From the NCBI RefSeq assembly GCF_036567905.1, contig NZ_DATCTO010000021.1, forward strand, positions 1-53,655: a stretch of DNA of 53,655 bases. Reading direction: 5' to 3'. Under the pieces are notes generated by a model, which had not been told where the DNA came from, did no database searches, and worked only from the letters and a program-made list of their open reading frames with translations. The DNA is from Candidatus Binatus sp. GTDB taxonomy: Bacteria; Desulfobacterota; Binatia; Binatales; Binataceae. The translations under genes and the position numbers were made by a program. Numbering within the stretch: position 1 is the stretch's first letter; every line of letters starts with the position of its first letter. This document shows, one piece after another, positions 31,756 to 41,417 of the stretch.

Positions 31756-32718
31756 TCAGTCCGTACCTTCCACCACGCTCGCGCGGGTCGCGCGCGGATG
31801 AAACGTGCGATGCACCTTGCGCAAGTGGCTCTTGGAAAGATGGGTGTAGATCTGCGTGGTCGAGATGTCGCTGTGGCCGAGCATCTCCTGCACCGCGCGC
31901 AGATCCGCGCCGCCCTCGAGCAGATGGGTGGCGAAGCAATGGCGCAAGGTATGCGGGCTGACCCATGCAAGGCGCGGATCGGCGGCGGCCCATCGTTTGA
32001 GCGCCTTGAAAAATCCCTGCCGGGTCATCGCGCGGCCGAGCCTGGTAATGAAAACCGCCCAGACGCGGCGCGGAACCTCGTTCCTGCCGCGCTTGCCATC
32101 GCCGGCCGGATTCAGAATTTCATCGCGCCGATCCAGGTAGGCCTTCAGCGCGCGAATCGCGGCGCCACCCATCGGCACCATCCGCTCCTTGCCGCCCTTG
32201 CCGAGCACGACCACGGCGCCGGCTGCGAGATTTACCTGATGCAGTTGCAAGCCGACCAGTTCCGAAACGCGCAGACCGCATCCGTAGGCCATTTCGAGCA
32301 TCGCGCGGTCGCGCAATCCGCGGGCATCGCGCGCATCGATCGCGGCGATGAGATTTTCCACGTCGCCCGGCGACAGAGTGCGCGGGAGTTTGCGCGGATG
32401 CGGCCTGAGCTTCACGGCCGGCGCGGGATCGCGTTCGATGATTTTTTCGTCCACCAGCTCGCGGGCCAGTCCGTGCAGACTGGCGAGATGGCGGCGCTGC
32501 GAACTGACCGCCAACCCCCGATCCGCCAGCGCTTCGAGGTACGCGGTCAGGGTGGCGGCGTCGAGTTGCGCCGGCTTCAGCCCAATCTTGCGGCACCACG
32601 ATTGAAAAACGCTGAGGTCGTGCGCGTATGCGTCCATCGAATTACGGCTGAGCCCGCGCTCGACGGCCTGGCGCGACAAATGGCGATCGATCAGCTCGTC
32701 CCAGCCGGCGGCGCTCAC
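31756..32718 (-). CDS. xerD: Tyrosine recombinase XerD-type
   Basis: This 320-aa site-specific recombinase probably resolves chromosome dimers at dif with a XerC partner and FtsK. It has an N-terminal SAM-like domain (VERGLSRNSMDAYAHDLSVF) and a catalytic domain with Arg150 (GLRVSELVGL), Lys in GKGGKER (about 174-177), His256 and Arg259 (HTLRHCFATHLLEGGAD), His282 (LGHSDISTTQIY) and Tyr291. All catalytic residues are present. GTG 32718 overlaps the glnD stop by 4 bp. Its housekeeping operon location argues against a mobile-element integrase. Confidence 0.93.
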   Translation of the reverse strand: MSAAGWDELIDRHLSRQAVERGLSRNSMDAYAHDLSVFQSWCRKIGLKPAQLDAATLTAYLEALADRGLAVSSQRRHLASLHGLARELVDEKIIERDPAPAVKLRPHPRKLPRTLSPGDVENLIAAIDARDARGLRDRAMLEMAYGCGLRVSELVGLQLHQVNLAAGAVVVLGKGGKERMVPMGGAAIRALKAYLDRRDEILNPAGDGKRGRNEVPRRVWAVFITRLGRAMTRQGFFKALKRWAAADPRLAWVSPHTLRHCFATHLLEGGADLRAVQEMLGHSDISTTQIYTHLSKSHLRKVHRTFHPRATRASVVEGTD

Positions 32719-35465
32719 GCGGTTGCTCCTGCGCCGGGATCCTGTTCGACCTTTTCGAGCAGGGCGGCGCGCAGCTCCCGCATCCGATCGAGATCCTCGA
32801 TTTTCCCGCCCTCGCGATCGCTCACGTAAAAGACATCGAGCGCCTGATCGGCGTTGGTTGAGATGCGCGCGAGGTGAATCAGCAGGCCGAGCCGGTAGAG
32901 CGTGTGGGTGATCGCGAACAGCAGTCCGACGCGGTCCTGGGTGAAGACGTCAATCACGGTGAACTGCTCGGAGGTGCGATTGTCCACCGTGACTTCGGTC
33001 GGCACGTGGCGCACGAACTTGCGGCCGGAGCTCTGCACGTGGTGCGCCGCGGCGACCAGCTCCGCGATCTCCTGCTGGCCGGTGATGACGCGCTCGAGGT
33101 CGTGCTCGACGCGCAGCCAGCGGTCCTCTTCCATCGCCATCGAGCCGGCGCCCATCCAATGCGATACGCGAAACACGTCCATCGCGACGCCGTTGGTGCG
33201 GGTGGTGATTCGCGCCGACAGGATGTTGAGATTGTTGGCAGTCAGCGCGCCCGCGATCATCGAAAACAGTCCCGGCTGATCGCGCGTCACGACGATAAAC
33301 TCGCTGAACTCCAGTTCGGGAAAATGCCTGATGCGGCAGACCAGCGGCCGCTCTTCGAGCGAGCGCATCAAGTCGAAGTGCAGCGCAATGTCGGCTTCGG
33401 GCACGGTGAAGAAGTAGCGGTCGGGCATCTGGTCGAGGAATGCGGTGACGTCGGCCTCCGGCGCGCCCGCGGCGAGCAGGGTCGCGCGGACGGCAGCTTT
33501 GACGGTAGCCAGCCGGCGCGCGGGTTCGACCGCCTCGCGATCGCCCTGCTCGAGAACCTTGAGCGCCCGCATGTAGAGATCGCCCAGCAGCATGTCGCGC
33601 CAATTGTTGTAAACCTTCGGCGCCACCGCGCGCATGTCGGCATAGGTGAGCAAGTAGAGCGCCTTGAGGCGGTTGATAGAGCCGACGGTACGCGCAAATT
33701 CCTCGACGGTGGTGTGATCGTCAAGGTCGCCCTTTTGCGCGATCTGGGACATCAGCAGATGGTTGCGGACGAGGAACACGACACGGTCGATTTCCTCGCT
33801 GCTCAGTCCAAGCCGCTGTGACACTTGCGCGGTCAGGCCGGCGCCGCGCTCATGATGGTCATGGCCGTGGCCCTTGCCGATGTCGTGCAGCAGCAGCGCA
33901 AGGAACACCAGCGGCAGGTGGTCGAATTCGCGCACGACCTCGGTGAGCAGCGGGGTCGGATCCTTGAACTCTCCCGTGCGCAGGCGTTCGAGCTCGCGCA
34001 CCGCAACCAGCGAATGCCGGTCAACGGTGTAGATATGGTAGAGGTCGTGCAGAACGCGCGCGTAGAGGTTGCCGAACTCGGGGATTATCGCGCCGAGCAC
34101 GCCCGACAGATGCATCGCCTCGAGCGTTTCGGCGACGCGCTGGCGCGCCGACAGAATCTTCATCAGCGCGGCGCCGACGCGCGGGTCTTTGCGCATCGCC
34201 TCGTCGATCAATTCAAGATTGTCACGCACCAACTGATAGCCGCTGCCTGATAGGCTCACGTTCTGCGCCTGGCAGTCCGCGTAGATCGTGATCAGGTTGA
34301 GCGGATCGCGCTTAAAAAAATCGCGATCCGCGATGCTCAGCAGATTGCGCTGAACGATCACCCCGGGGCGAATCTTGCGGGTCGGCGTGCGGCGAAAAAA
34401 TCGCCCGCCGGAACTGTTCTCGGTCACCCGCGCGATCAAGCCCTCGGCAAAGCGATGCACCGTCGAGGCGTGCTGGTAGTACGCGCGCATCAAGGCGGAA
34501 CCCGCCGCCTGTCCCTCCTCGGGCTTGAAGCCCAGCATCGGCTCGATCCGTTCCTGCATCTCGAAGGTGAGCTGATCGAAGTGGCGCCCGGTCAGAAAAT
34601 GCAGCGAATTGCGCACCCGCCAGAGAAAGTCGCGCGCCTCGATCACTTCGGCCGCTTCGGGCTCGGTGATGACGGCCCTTTGCACCAGCTCTTCGAGGCA
34701 ATGCACTTTGTATTTGACCTTGGCCAGCCACATCGCGGTGTGAAGATCGCGCAGCCCGCCTTCGCCTTCCTTGATCTGAGGCTCGAGCAGGTAGATCGAA
34801 TCGCCGTACTGGGCGTGCCGTTTGCGGCTTGCTTCGAGCTTGGTGGCGAAGAACTTGTCCTGGTTGCGATTGAGCACGTCGGCGACCAGCAGCTTGTCGA
34901 GATCGGCGTAAAGCTTTTCGTCGCCGCATAAGAACCGCGCGTCGAGGATCGCGGTTTTTTCCTTCAGGTCCTCGTTCGCCAGCCGCACGCATTCTTTGGC
35001 CGCGCGAACCCCGTATCCGACCGTCAGACCTGCGTCCCAAAGCGCGTGCAATATTATTTCGGTGACAACTTCGGCGTATGGACCACGCTTGTAATCGTGC
35101 AGAAACAGCAGATCGACGTCGGATTGCGGATTCAGTTCGCCGCGCCCGTAGCCGCCGCGCGCGACCACCGCAAGTTTCTGGTTGAGCTTGGTAAATCGCC
35201 GGCCGTGTTCCGCGTCCGCATAATAAAACAGCGCGCGCAGCAGTTCGTCCATCGCCGCCGTCAGCGCGCTCACGATATCGCTGCCGCTCGCGCCGGCGAA
35301 ATGGCGCTCGGCGAGCTCGGCGCGGACCGATTCGAGATAGGCGCGCGCAATCGCGCCAGGCCGCTTGCTCGCGGCAAATTGCGCGAGGATGGCCTGCTGG
35401 CCGCGCGGCGAAGACTCGGCAATTGGCACAGGCTCGGCGCGATTCGCGCCCCCGACCAGACTCAC
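32715..35465 (-). CDS. glnD: Bifunctional PII uridylyltransferase/uridylyl-removing enzyme
   Basis: This 916-aa nitrogen-status sensor uridylylates and deuridylylates PII protein in response to glutamine. The nucleotidyltransferase motif GGYGRGELNPQSDVD is at 104-118. The HD domain has LLHDIGKGHGHDHHERGA in the middle. Two C-terminal ACT domains start with EFIVVTRDQPGLFSMIAGAL and FTQDRVGLLFAITHTLYRLG. Length and order match GlnD. GTG 35465 overlaps the amidase stop by 4 bp. No PII (glnB) or ammonium transporter gene is in this window. Confidence 0.96.
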   Translation of the reverse strand: MSLVGGANRAEPVPIAESSPRGQQAILAQFAASKRPGAIARAYLESVRAELAERHFAGASGSDIVSALTAAMDELLRALFYYADAEHGRRFTKLNQKLAVVARGGYGRGELNPQSDVDLLFLHDYKRGPYAEVVTEIILHALWDAGLTVGYGVRAAKECVRLANEDLKEKTAILDARFLCGDEKLYADLDKLLVADVLNRNQDKFFATKLEASRKRHAQYGDSIYLLEPQIKEGEGGLRDLHTAMWLAKVKYKVHCLEELVQRAVITEPEAAEVIEARDFLWRVRNSLHFLTGRHFDQLTFEMQERIEPMLGFKPEEGQAAGSALMRAYYQHASTVHRFAEGLIARVTENSSGGRFFRRTPTRKIRPGVIVQRNLLSIADRDFFKRDPLNLITIYADCQAQNVSLSGSGYQLVRDNLELIDEAMRKDPRVGAALMKILSARQRVAETLEAMHLSGVLGAIIPEFGNLYARVLHDLYHIYTVDRHSLVAVRELERLRTGEFKDPTPLLTEVVREFDHLPLVFLALLLHDIGKGHGHDHHERGAGLTAQVSQRLGLSSEEIDRVVFLVRNHLLMSQIAQKGDLDDHTTVEEFARTVGSINRLKALYLLTYADMRAVAPKVYNNWRDMLLGDLYMRALKVLEQGDREAVEPARRLATVKAAVRATLLAAGAPEADVTAFLDQMPDRYFFTVPEADIALHFDLMRSLEERPLVCRIRHFPELEFSEFIVVTRDQPGLFSMIAGALTANNLNILSARITTRTNGVAMDVFRVSHWMGAGSMAMEEDRWLRVEHDLERVITGQQEIAELVAAAHHVQSSGRKFVRHVPTEVTVDNRTSEQFTVIDVFTQDRVGLLFAITHTLYRLGLLIHLARISTNADQALDVFYVSDREGGKIEDLDRMRELRAALLEKVEQDPGAGATA

Positions 35466-36736
35466 AGATTTCCCACCGCCAGATCGGCGTTGAAGTAATG
35501 CGCTACTGCGCCGGCGACCGCGCCCGCGAGCACCTCCTGGTAGTCCGCCGACGCCAGCCGCGCGGCTTCACCGGCGTTCGACATGAAGCCGCATTCGACC
35601 AGCACGGCCGGCATATGCGCGCCGACCAGCACGTAGAATGGTCCCATCTTTGCTCCCAGCGCGTTCACCTTCAGTCCAAATCCGGCGTCGAGATCGGCGA
35701 CCGTCTGCGCGTCGATCATCTTGGCCACAGAGGCCGCTTCCGACGCCTTATAGTTCTGGCGCAAGTCGGTCAGGATGTAGTTTAAGTTGGAGGCGTCGGC
35801 TGCGCCATAGCCTCCCGCGCCGGCGTTCTCCATTCGCGCCAGCCGAATCGTCGCCCGGTCGGTGGTGTTGTTCAGGTAATAGACTTCGATTCCCGTGGTG
35901 TCGGTGTTCGGACTCGAATTGAGGTGGATTGAAACGAACAGGTCCGCGCCGGCGCGATTCGCAATTCGCGTGCGCTCGGCCAGGCTGATAAATACGTCGG
36001 TCGAGCGCGTTAGCTCGGCGCGGATACCGCGGGCTTCCAGCGCGGATTTCAGCCGCGTCGCGATTTGGAGAGCGAGGTCCTTCTCCTCTGCGCCGGCCGA
36101 CGATTGCGTGCCGGGATCGTAGCCGCCGTGACCCGGATCGATCATCACCAGGAAATGACCCGGCTGCCGGATTTCCTCGCTCATGTTCGAGGGCGTGGAC
36201 GCGATTGGCTGCGCGCGAGAGTTGGCACGAGGCTTCGGCGCGGGCGCGAATGCGACCGCGCGCGCGACCGGCGCCGCGGGGCGCCGCGGGGCGTCGTCAT
36301 GAACGATCATCGGGGCCGCGATATTCGGGTCCGCGCCGGCGGATGCGACCCGCAGCACTATTTCATTTCTGCCTCTCAGCCGCGCGATCGCATAGTCGGC
36401 CTTGCCTATAACCTCGACGACGATTCGCGACCTGCCGCCGGCCAACTCGATCGCGCGCACGCTCGCAATCGGCGCCGTTTCATAGCCAAACAGCGGGCGC
36501 GGAGGGATCGCGATGCGCGTGCGCCCGAGCTCGACCCAGAGTTCGATCCCGTGCGTGCTGAGTTCGAGTGGTGGGGCGGGGCCGCTGAATCCGAAATGGA
36601 TTTCGAGAGTCGGGCCGCGATGCTCGATTCGTGCGGCGGTCAGCGCTGACGCGGGAAGACCTGCGCCGACAATGACCGGGGCAACCATCGCGCCGATTGT
36701 CGCCGCCGCCGCCGCAACCGCCATCATTCTCCGCAT
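35462..36736 (-). CDS. N-acetylmuramoyl-L-alanine amidase (AMIN + Amidase_3)
   Basis: This 424-aa periplasmic amidase resembles AmiC/AmiB. A signal peptide covers about residues 1-31, followed by an AMIN domain (about 35-130) for septal cell-wall targeting and a Pro/Ala-rich linker. The Amidase_3 catalytic domain has zinc ligands His203 (IDPGHGG), Glu218 (EEKD) and His271 (VSIHLNSS), and catalytic Glu in LVECGFMSN. It cleaves the amide between MurNAc and the stem peptide, usually at division. ATG 36736 gives a normal signal peptide; the frame is open upstream without homology. It heads the operon containing glnD, xerD, M50, scpA and scpB. Confidence 0.93.
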   Translation of the reverse strand: MRRMMAVAAAAATIGAMVAPVIVGAGLPASALTAARIEHRGPTLEIHFGFSGPAPPLELSTHGIELWVELGRTRIAIPPRPLFGYETAPIASVRAIELAGGRSRIVVEVIGKADYAIARLRGRNEIVLRVASAGADPNIAAPMIVHDDAPRRPAAPVARAVAFAPAPKPRANSRAQPIASTPSNMSEEIRQPGHFLVMIDPGHGGYDPGTQSSAGAEEKDLALQIATRLKSALEARGIRAELTRSTDVFISLAERTRIANRAGADLFVSIHLNSSPNTDTTGIEVYYLNNTTDRATIRLARMENAGAGGYGAADASNLNYILTDLRQNYKASEAASVAKMIDAQTVADLDAGFGLKVNALGAKMGPFYVLVGAHMPAVLVECGFMSNAGEAARLASADYQEVLAGAVAGAVAHYFNADLAVGNL

Positions 36737-36920
36737 CACCGCAACCCTGCCCAGTATGCAAGGATAGCCGCCGCTTGGACCGATCGCCACGCCCCACAAC
36801 GAGATCTGAGGCGAATTGATCGCGGGGAGATTGTTGTCGTTCTGGCATGTCGTTTGCTCTAATCTCCATCCGAGGAATACCGAACCAGATGCCGCAGGCT
36901 CAATCCATAGCGTTGTGGGC

Positions 36921-38519
36921 GTGTTGAACGGCGAATCTACCGCCGTGCCGCCGCCGTCACCGGCAAATTCGGCGCAGCCCGTTTGCGGCGCTGCAGTCGG
37001 CGGCTTGCCGATCGTCGCGCTGGCACTCGCCGCAGTCGCGGTCCACCTGGTCACCAATCTTGGACTGGGCGGCTACGGCTACTTCCGCGATGAGCTTTAC
37101 TACATCGCCTGTTCGCACCATCTCGCATTCGGCTACGTCGACCATCCGTCGCTCTCGATCATCCTGCTGTGGATCGAGCTGCATCTGTTCGGCACCTCGA
37201 TGTTCGCGCTCAGGCTGTTTCCAGCGCTGGCGCATGGCGCCGAGGTGATCGTGGCCGCGATGCTGGCGCGCGAGATGGGGGGTGGACGCTTCGCGATGGG
37301 CCTGGCGGCGTTGGCGGTGCTTATCGCTCCGGTTTTCCTGGGCCTGACGGCATTCTACTCGATGAACGCCTACGATCCTCTGTTGTGGGGAGCCGCGGGA
37401 CTGGTCGTCGTGCGCATCCTCAACACTGGCGATGCGCGTCTGTGGCTATGGTTCGGCCTGATCGCGGGGATTGGGCTGGAAAACAAGATCTCGATGCTGT
37501 TCCTGTGCCTGGGCGTCGTGGCCGGGTTGATCCTGACCGGCAGGCGGCGCGATCTGCTGAGCCCCTGGCTGTGGATCGGCGGCGCGCTCGCGACGCTGTT
37601 GTTCCTGCCCTATGTGATCTGGAACGCGCGGCACGGCTTTCCCACGCTGGAGTTCATGCACAACGCGGATCTCTATAAGAATTATCACCCGTCGATTCCC
37701 GCCTTTGCCGCCGCACAACTCATGCTGCTCAATCCGCTGGTCGCGCCGTTGTGGATGGCGGGTCTCGGCTGGTGCTTTTTCGGAAACAGCGGCCGCTATC
37801 GTCTCATCGGATGGATCTACGTCGCGGTGTTCGCCCTGACGTTCCAGGGCGGCAAGGCCTACTACGCGGCGTCCGTCTATATGCTGATGCTCCCGGCGGG
37901 AGCGGTAGCGCTCGAGCGGTTCAGCTCCGCGCGGCAATGGGGCGTTGCTATCCGCCGCGCCGCGGTGGCGGTGATAGTCATCGCCGGAGTAATCTCCGCA
38001 CCTTTTGCGATTCCGCTCCTGCCGCCGAATGCGCTCGCCAGCTTTGCCGAGCGGCTTGGTCCCAGGCAGAACAACGCGCTCGTCGGCGAGCGCACCGAGC
38101 AGGGCATCCTGCCGCAGAATTTCGCCGACCGGTTCGGATGGCCCGAGATGGTCGCGGCGGCCGCGCAAGTTTACGCTTCATTGCCCCCGGACCAGCGCGC
38201 ACATACCGCGATCTTCGCCAGCAATTACGGCGAGGCTGGCGCGATCGATTTTTTTGGTCCGCGCTACGGGCTGCCGCCGGCGGCCTCGGGACACAACAGC
38301 TACTGGTTCTGGGGCTTAGGCAATCGCGAGATCGATACCGTGATCGTCCTTGGTGGCGACCGAGCGAGCCTGGCCAAGTTCTTCGGTGAAGTGATCCCGG
38401 CGGCCAAGTTCCGATGCCGTTACTGCATGGGTTACGAGAACGGCCTCGACATCTTCATTTGCCGCAAACCGGCAGCCCCGATTGCAAAGATCTGGCCGCG
38501 GCTCAAGAAGTTCATTTGA
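36921..38519 (+). CDS. Glycosyltransferase family 39 (ArnT/PMT-like) membrane protein
   Basis: This protein of about 532 aa has roughly 11-12 membrane spans and the GT39 first-loop signature GGYGYFRDELYYIACSHHL, where the Asp of RDE is the expected catalytic acid, followed by AFGYVDHPSLS. Further family-like pieces are YSMNAYDPLLWGAAG and IWNARHGFPTLEFMH. It should transfer a sugar from a polyprenyl-phosphate carrier to lipid A, protein or another acceptor; the target is unknown. The start is uncertain: GTG 36921 is selected because upstream codons lack family similarity, with GTG 36915 and TTG 36816 as alternatives. It is divergent from the amidase operon. Confidence 0.85.
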   Translation: MLNGESTAVPPPSPANSAQPVCGAAVGGLPIVALALAAVAVHLVTNLGLGGYGYFRDELYYIACSHHLAFGYVDHPSLSIILLWIELHLFGTSMFALRLFPALAHGAEVIVAAMLAREMGGGRFAMGLAALAVLIAPVFLGLTAFYSMNAYDPLLWGAAGLVVVRILNTGDARLWLWFGLIAGIGLENKISMLFLCLGVVAGLILTGRRRDLLSPWLWIGGALATLLFLPYVIWNARHGFPTLEFMHNADLYKNYHPSIPAFAAAQLMLLNPLVAPLWMAGLGWCFFGNSGRYRLIGWIYVAVFALTFQGGKAYYAASVYMLMLPAGAVALERFSSARQWGVAIRRAAVAVIVIAGVISAPFAIPLLPPNALASFAERLGPRQNNALVGERTEQGILPQNFADRFGWPEMVAAAAQVYASLPPDQRAHTAIFASNYGEAGAIDFFGPRYGLPPAASGHNSYWFWGLGNREIDTVIVLGGDRASLAKFFGEVIPAAKFRCRYCMGYENGLDIFICRKPAAPIAKIWPRLKKFI

Positions 38520-38530
38520 GCTTGCTTCTC

Positions 38531-38592
38531 TTGCCTGCCGCGCCCGCCAACGGCGGGCGGCCTTAATACTGGGTGCAGGGGTCACCCCTGCT
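38531..38592 (+). repeat. Dispersed palindromic repeat, partial copy
   Basis: CGCGCCCGCCAACGG, GGCCTTAATACTGGG and the palindrome CAGGGGTCACCCCTG (38576-38590) match the second half of the element at 53275-53370. The mutS stop codon (38582-38584, minus strand) lies inside the palindrome, so the repeat may have replaced the original mutS 3' end. The palindrome may also act as a hairpin between the convergent genes. Confidence 0.75.
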
Positions 38593-41176
38593 GCTTGAGG
38601 CGCGCGGCCAGACGCGCGAGCGCGTTCAGCGCCTCCATCGGGGTCATCCGTTCGACGTCGAGTGCGCGGAGCTCATCGATGACGCGTTCGTCTCGTGGCG
38701 AGAACAAACCGAGCTGGGGCGGCGGGCTCGTAGCGCGCCGATCGCGGGCGATTCGCGGCATCCCGGCCTCGTCCAGTTCGCCCTGCTCGAGGTTGGCGAG
38801 AATTTCCCGCGCGCGGCTGATGATCGAATCCGGCAATCCCGCCAGCCGCGCCACCTCGATCCCGTAACTTCGCGACGACGGCTGCTCGATAACCCGGCGC
38901 AGGAAAATCACCTCGGCGCCCCATTCGCGCACCGCCATGCTCAGGTTCTTGACCCGCGGACGCTCGCGCGCAAGATCGGTCAGTTCGTGGAAGTGGGTCG
39001 CGAACAGCACCTTGGCGCGCGTCTGATCGTGCAGGTATTCGGCGACCGCCCACGCGATCGCAAGCCCGTCGAAAGTGCTGGTGCCGCGGCCGACCTCGTC
39101 GAGCAGCAGCAGGCTGCGTTCCGACAGTCCCTTGAGCAGGCGCGCCGTCTCGCTCATCTCGACCATGAAGGTGGATTCGCCGCGCCGCAGTTCGTCGCGC
39201 GCGCCGATTCGCGTCAGCACGCGATCGATTAGCCCGATGGTGGCCTCGGCGGCGGGCACGAAGCTGCCGACTTGCGCCATGATCGCGATCAGCGCGACCT
39301 GGCGCAGGTAGGTCGATTTGCCGGCCATGTTGGGGCCGGTGATGAGCAGGATTTGGCGCGTGTCGGGCTCCGCGTCGAGGTCGTTGGGCACGAACTCGCC
39401 CGGGCGCATCCCGGCTTCGAGCACGGGATGGCGTCCGTCGCGCACCCGCATCCGCAGGCCGGTGTTGATCGTGGGACGCACGTAGCCGCGGCGCCGCGCC
39501 ACTTTCGCCAGCGACATGATCGCGTCGAATTCGCCCACCGCGCGAGCGGTTTCAAGTATCGTGGCGGCGTGCGACTGCAAGTCGCGGAGCAGCTTTGTGA
39601 AAATCTGGAGTTCGAGTTCCTTGAGTCCCGATTCCGCGGTCAGGATTTTGCGCTCGAGTTCCTTGAGCGCGGGCGTGGTGAAGCGCTCCGCGCTGACCAG
39701 CGTTTGCTTGCGCTCATAGTCGGCGGGCACCCGCTCGAGATTGGGCTTGGTGACCTCGATGTAATAGCCGAAGATATTGTTGTAGCGCACCTTGAGCGAC
39801 GGGATCGCGGTGCGCTCGCGCTCGGTCGCTTCCAACTTCGCGATTACGCCGCGGGCGCCGGACGCCAGGCTGCGCAATTCGTCAACTTCGGCGCTGAGCC
39901 CCGGACGAATCACGTTGCCGTCGCGGGGATTCACCGGAGGCTCGTCGGACAGCGTCGCCGCGATTTGCGCCGCCAGCGCGGGCATCGGCGAGATCCGCGC
40001 GGCCTGTTCGCGAATAAGCGGGCTCTTGAACGCGCCCATCGCTTTTTTCAGTGACTCGTCCGCCTTGAGCGCGTCCGCCAGGCGCAAACAATCCCTCGGC
40101 GACGCCCGCATCGCGCCGATTCGTCCCGCCAGCCGCTCGAGATCGCCGATTCGTTTCAAGGATTCCGCCAGCGCGCCGCCCAGGTCGGCATCGAACAGCT
40201 CTTCGACGGCGTCGTGGCGCGCGTGGATCGCGTCGAGCGCGAGCAGCGGATAGGTGATCCAGTTGCCAAGCGTGCGCGCGCCGGCGGCAGTCAGGGTTTC
40301 GTCGAGAATCGACAGCAACGAGCCCTTGCGCGCGCCGTCGGTCGAGGCGACGAGTTCGAGATGACGCCGCGTGGTCTCATCCACCAGCATGTACTCGGCG
40401 ATCCGGTAAAGACGCGGCGCTTCGAGATGGGCCAGGTCGCGGCCGAAGGTGTTTTCGACGTAGAGCAGCGCGATTGCCGCGGCGCGCGCGATCGATTCGT
40501 GGAGATCCGCGGCGGCGGCCGCGAAACGATTCGAGAACGCCGCGGCCGCCTGCTCGGCGCTGAACGATTCATGATCGAGCGTCGTCACCGGACAGTTTAA
40601 GTCCTTCAGCAGCGCGCCCAACTCGCCGTCATGTCCGGGCGCCTGCGCGGCGACTACGATTTCGCGCGGCGCGATTCGCGCGATTTCCTCGCGCAGCGCG
40701 GCGGCCTCGCGAACCTGCGTGGCGAGAAATTCCCCCGTCGAGACGTCGAGCGCCGCCAGCGCGAACCCCGCGCCAGCGCCTTCGGCGGCGGTGACTGCGA
40801 CCAGGTAATTCTTCTCGGCGGCGGTCAGCACCATCTCCTCGCCCACGGTGCCGGGCGTGATCACGCGGACTATTTGCCGCGGCATCAGCTTGGGAGACCT
40901 GGCGTCGGGCGTCCCCTGTTCGCAGATGGCAACCTTGTGGCCGGCCTTCAGCAGTTTGGCGATGTACGGTTCCGCGGAATGGTACGGCACGCCGCACAGT
41001 GGCACGCCGTCCTTGTTGCGCGAGGTTAGCTGAATGTCGAGCACGCGCGCGCCGACTTCGGCGTCCTCGAAGAACATCTCGTAAAAGTCTCCGAGGCGGA
41101 AGAACAGGATCGCGTCGGGAACGCGCTGTTTGACGCTCAGATACTGCGCGATGAGGGGTGTTTGCTTGACTGCCAC
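38582..41176 (-). CDS. mutS: DNA mismatch repair protein MutS
   Basis: This 864-aa MutS has the mismatch-reading N-terminus with FFRLGDFYEMFFEDA (the GxFYE-type Phe-X-Glu motif), connector, core and clamp domains, then the ATPase with Walker A TGPNMAGKSTYLRQ, the Walker B region SLLLLDEVGRGTSTFDGL, and FATHFHELTDLA. GTG 41176 gives the family-typical start (VKQTPLIAQYLSVK). The C-terminus ends in a Gln-Gly pair encoded within a dispersed repeat. No mutL is present in the window. Confidence 0.95.
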   Translation of the reverse strand: MAVKQTPLIAQYLSVKQRVPDAILFFRLGDFYEMFFEDAEVGARVLDIQLTSRNKDGVPLCGVPYHSAEPYIAKLLKAGHKVAICEQGTPDARSPKLMPRQIVRVITPGTVGEEMVLTAAEKNYLVAVTAAEGAGAGFALAALDVSTGEFLATQVREAAALREEIARIAPREIVVAAQAPGHDGELGALLKDLNCPVTTLDHESFSAEQAAAAFSNRFAAAAADLHESIARAAAIALLYVENTFGRDLAHLEAPRLYRIAEYMLVDETTRRHLELVASTDGARKGSLLSILDETLTAAGARTLGNWITYPLLALDAIHARHDAVEELFDADLGGALAESLKRIGDLERLAGRIGAMRASPRDCLRLADALKADESLKKAMGAFKSPLIREQAARISPMPALAAQIAATLSDEPPVNPRDGNVIRPGLSAEVDELRSLASGARGVIAKLEATERERTAIPSLKVRYNNIFGYYIEVTKPNLERVPADYERKQTLVSAERFTTPALKELERKILTAESGLKELELQIFTKLLRDLQSHAATILETARAVGEFDAIMSLAKVARRRGYVRPTINTGLRMRVRDGRHPVLEAGMRPGEFVPNDLDAEPDTRQILLITGPNMAGKSTYLRQVALIAIMAQVGSFVPAAEATIGLIDRVLTRIGARDELRRGESTFMVEMSETARLLKGLSERSLLLLDEVGRGTSTFDGLAIAWAVAEYLHDQTRAKVLFATHFHELTDLARERPRVKNLSMAVREWGAEVIFLRRVIEQPSSRSYGIEVARLAGLPDSIISRAREILANLEQGELDEAGMPRIARDRRATSPPPQLGLFSPRDERVIDELRALDVERMTPMEALNALARLAARLKQQG

Positions 41177-41417
41177 TGATGCGATTGCGGTCCACAATAG
41201 CCGTGATGGGAGCAATGGGCAAAACCGCCTGCGCGGCGCGTCGTGAGCGGACGCAATAGCAAGGGGCGCGCGCCAACTTTTCGCTTTGCCGAACCCATCT
41301 CGATTTACTAGAGTGCGAGTGTTAGTCAGGCTCTATGCCGATCGCCACGTCGATTGCCGCGGGGCAGTCTTCGCGGCCGGCGCACGGCGACACATCACCG
41401 ATAGGAGATTAGGAAAG

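Noticed and set aside
31756..32718. XerD-type recombinase as the integrase of the dnaB island
   Set aside because: It lies in a tightly overlapped housekeeping operon several genes away and matches chromosomal XerD in length and motifs; nothing ties it to the island repeats.
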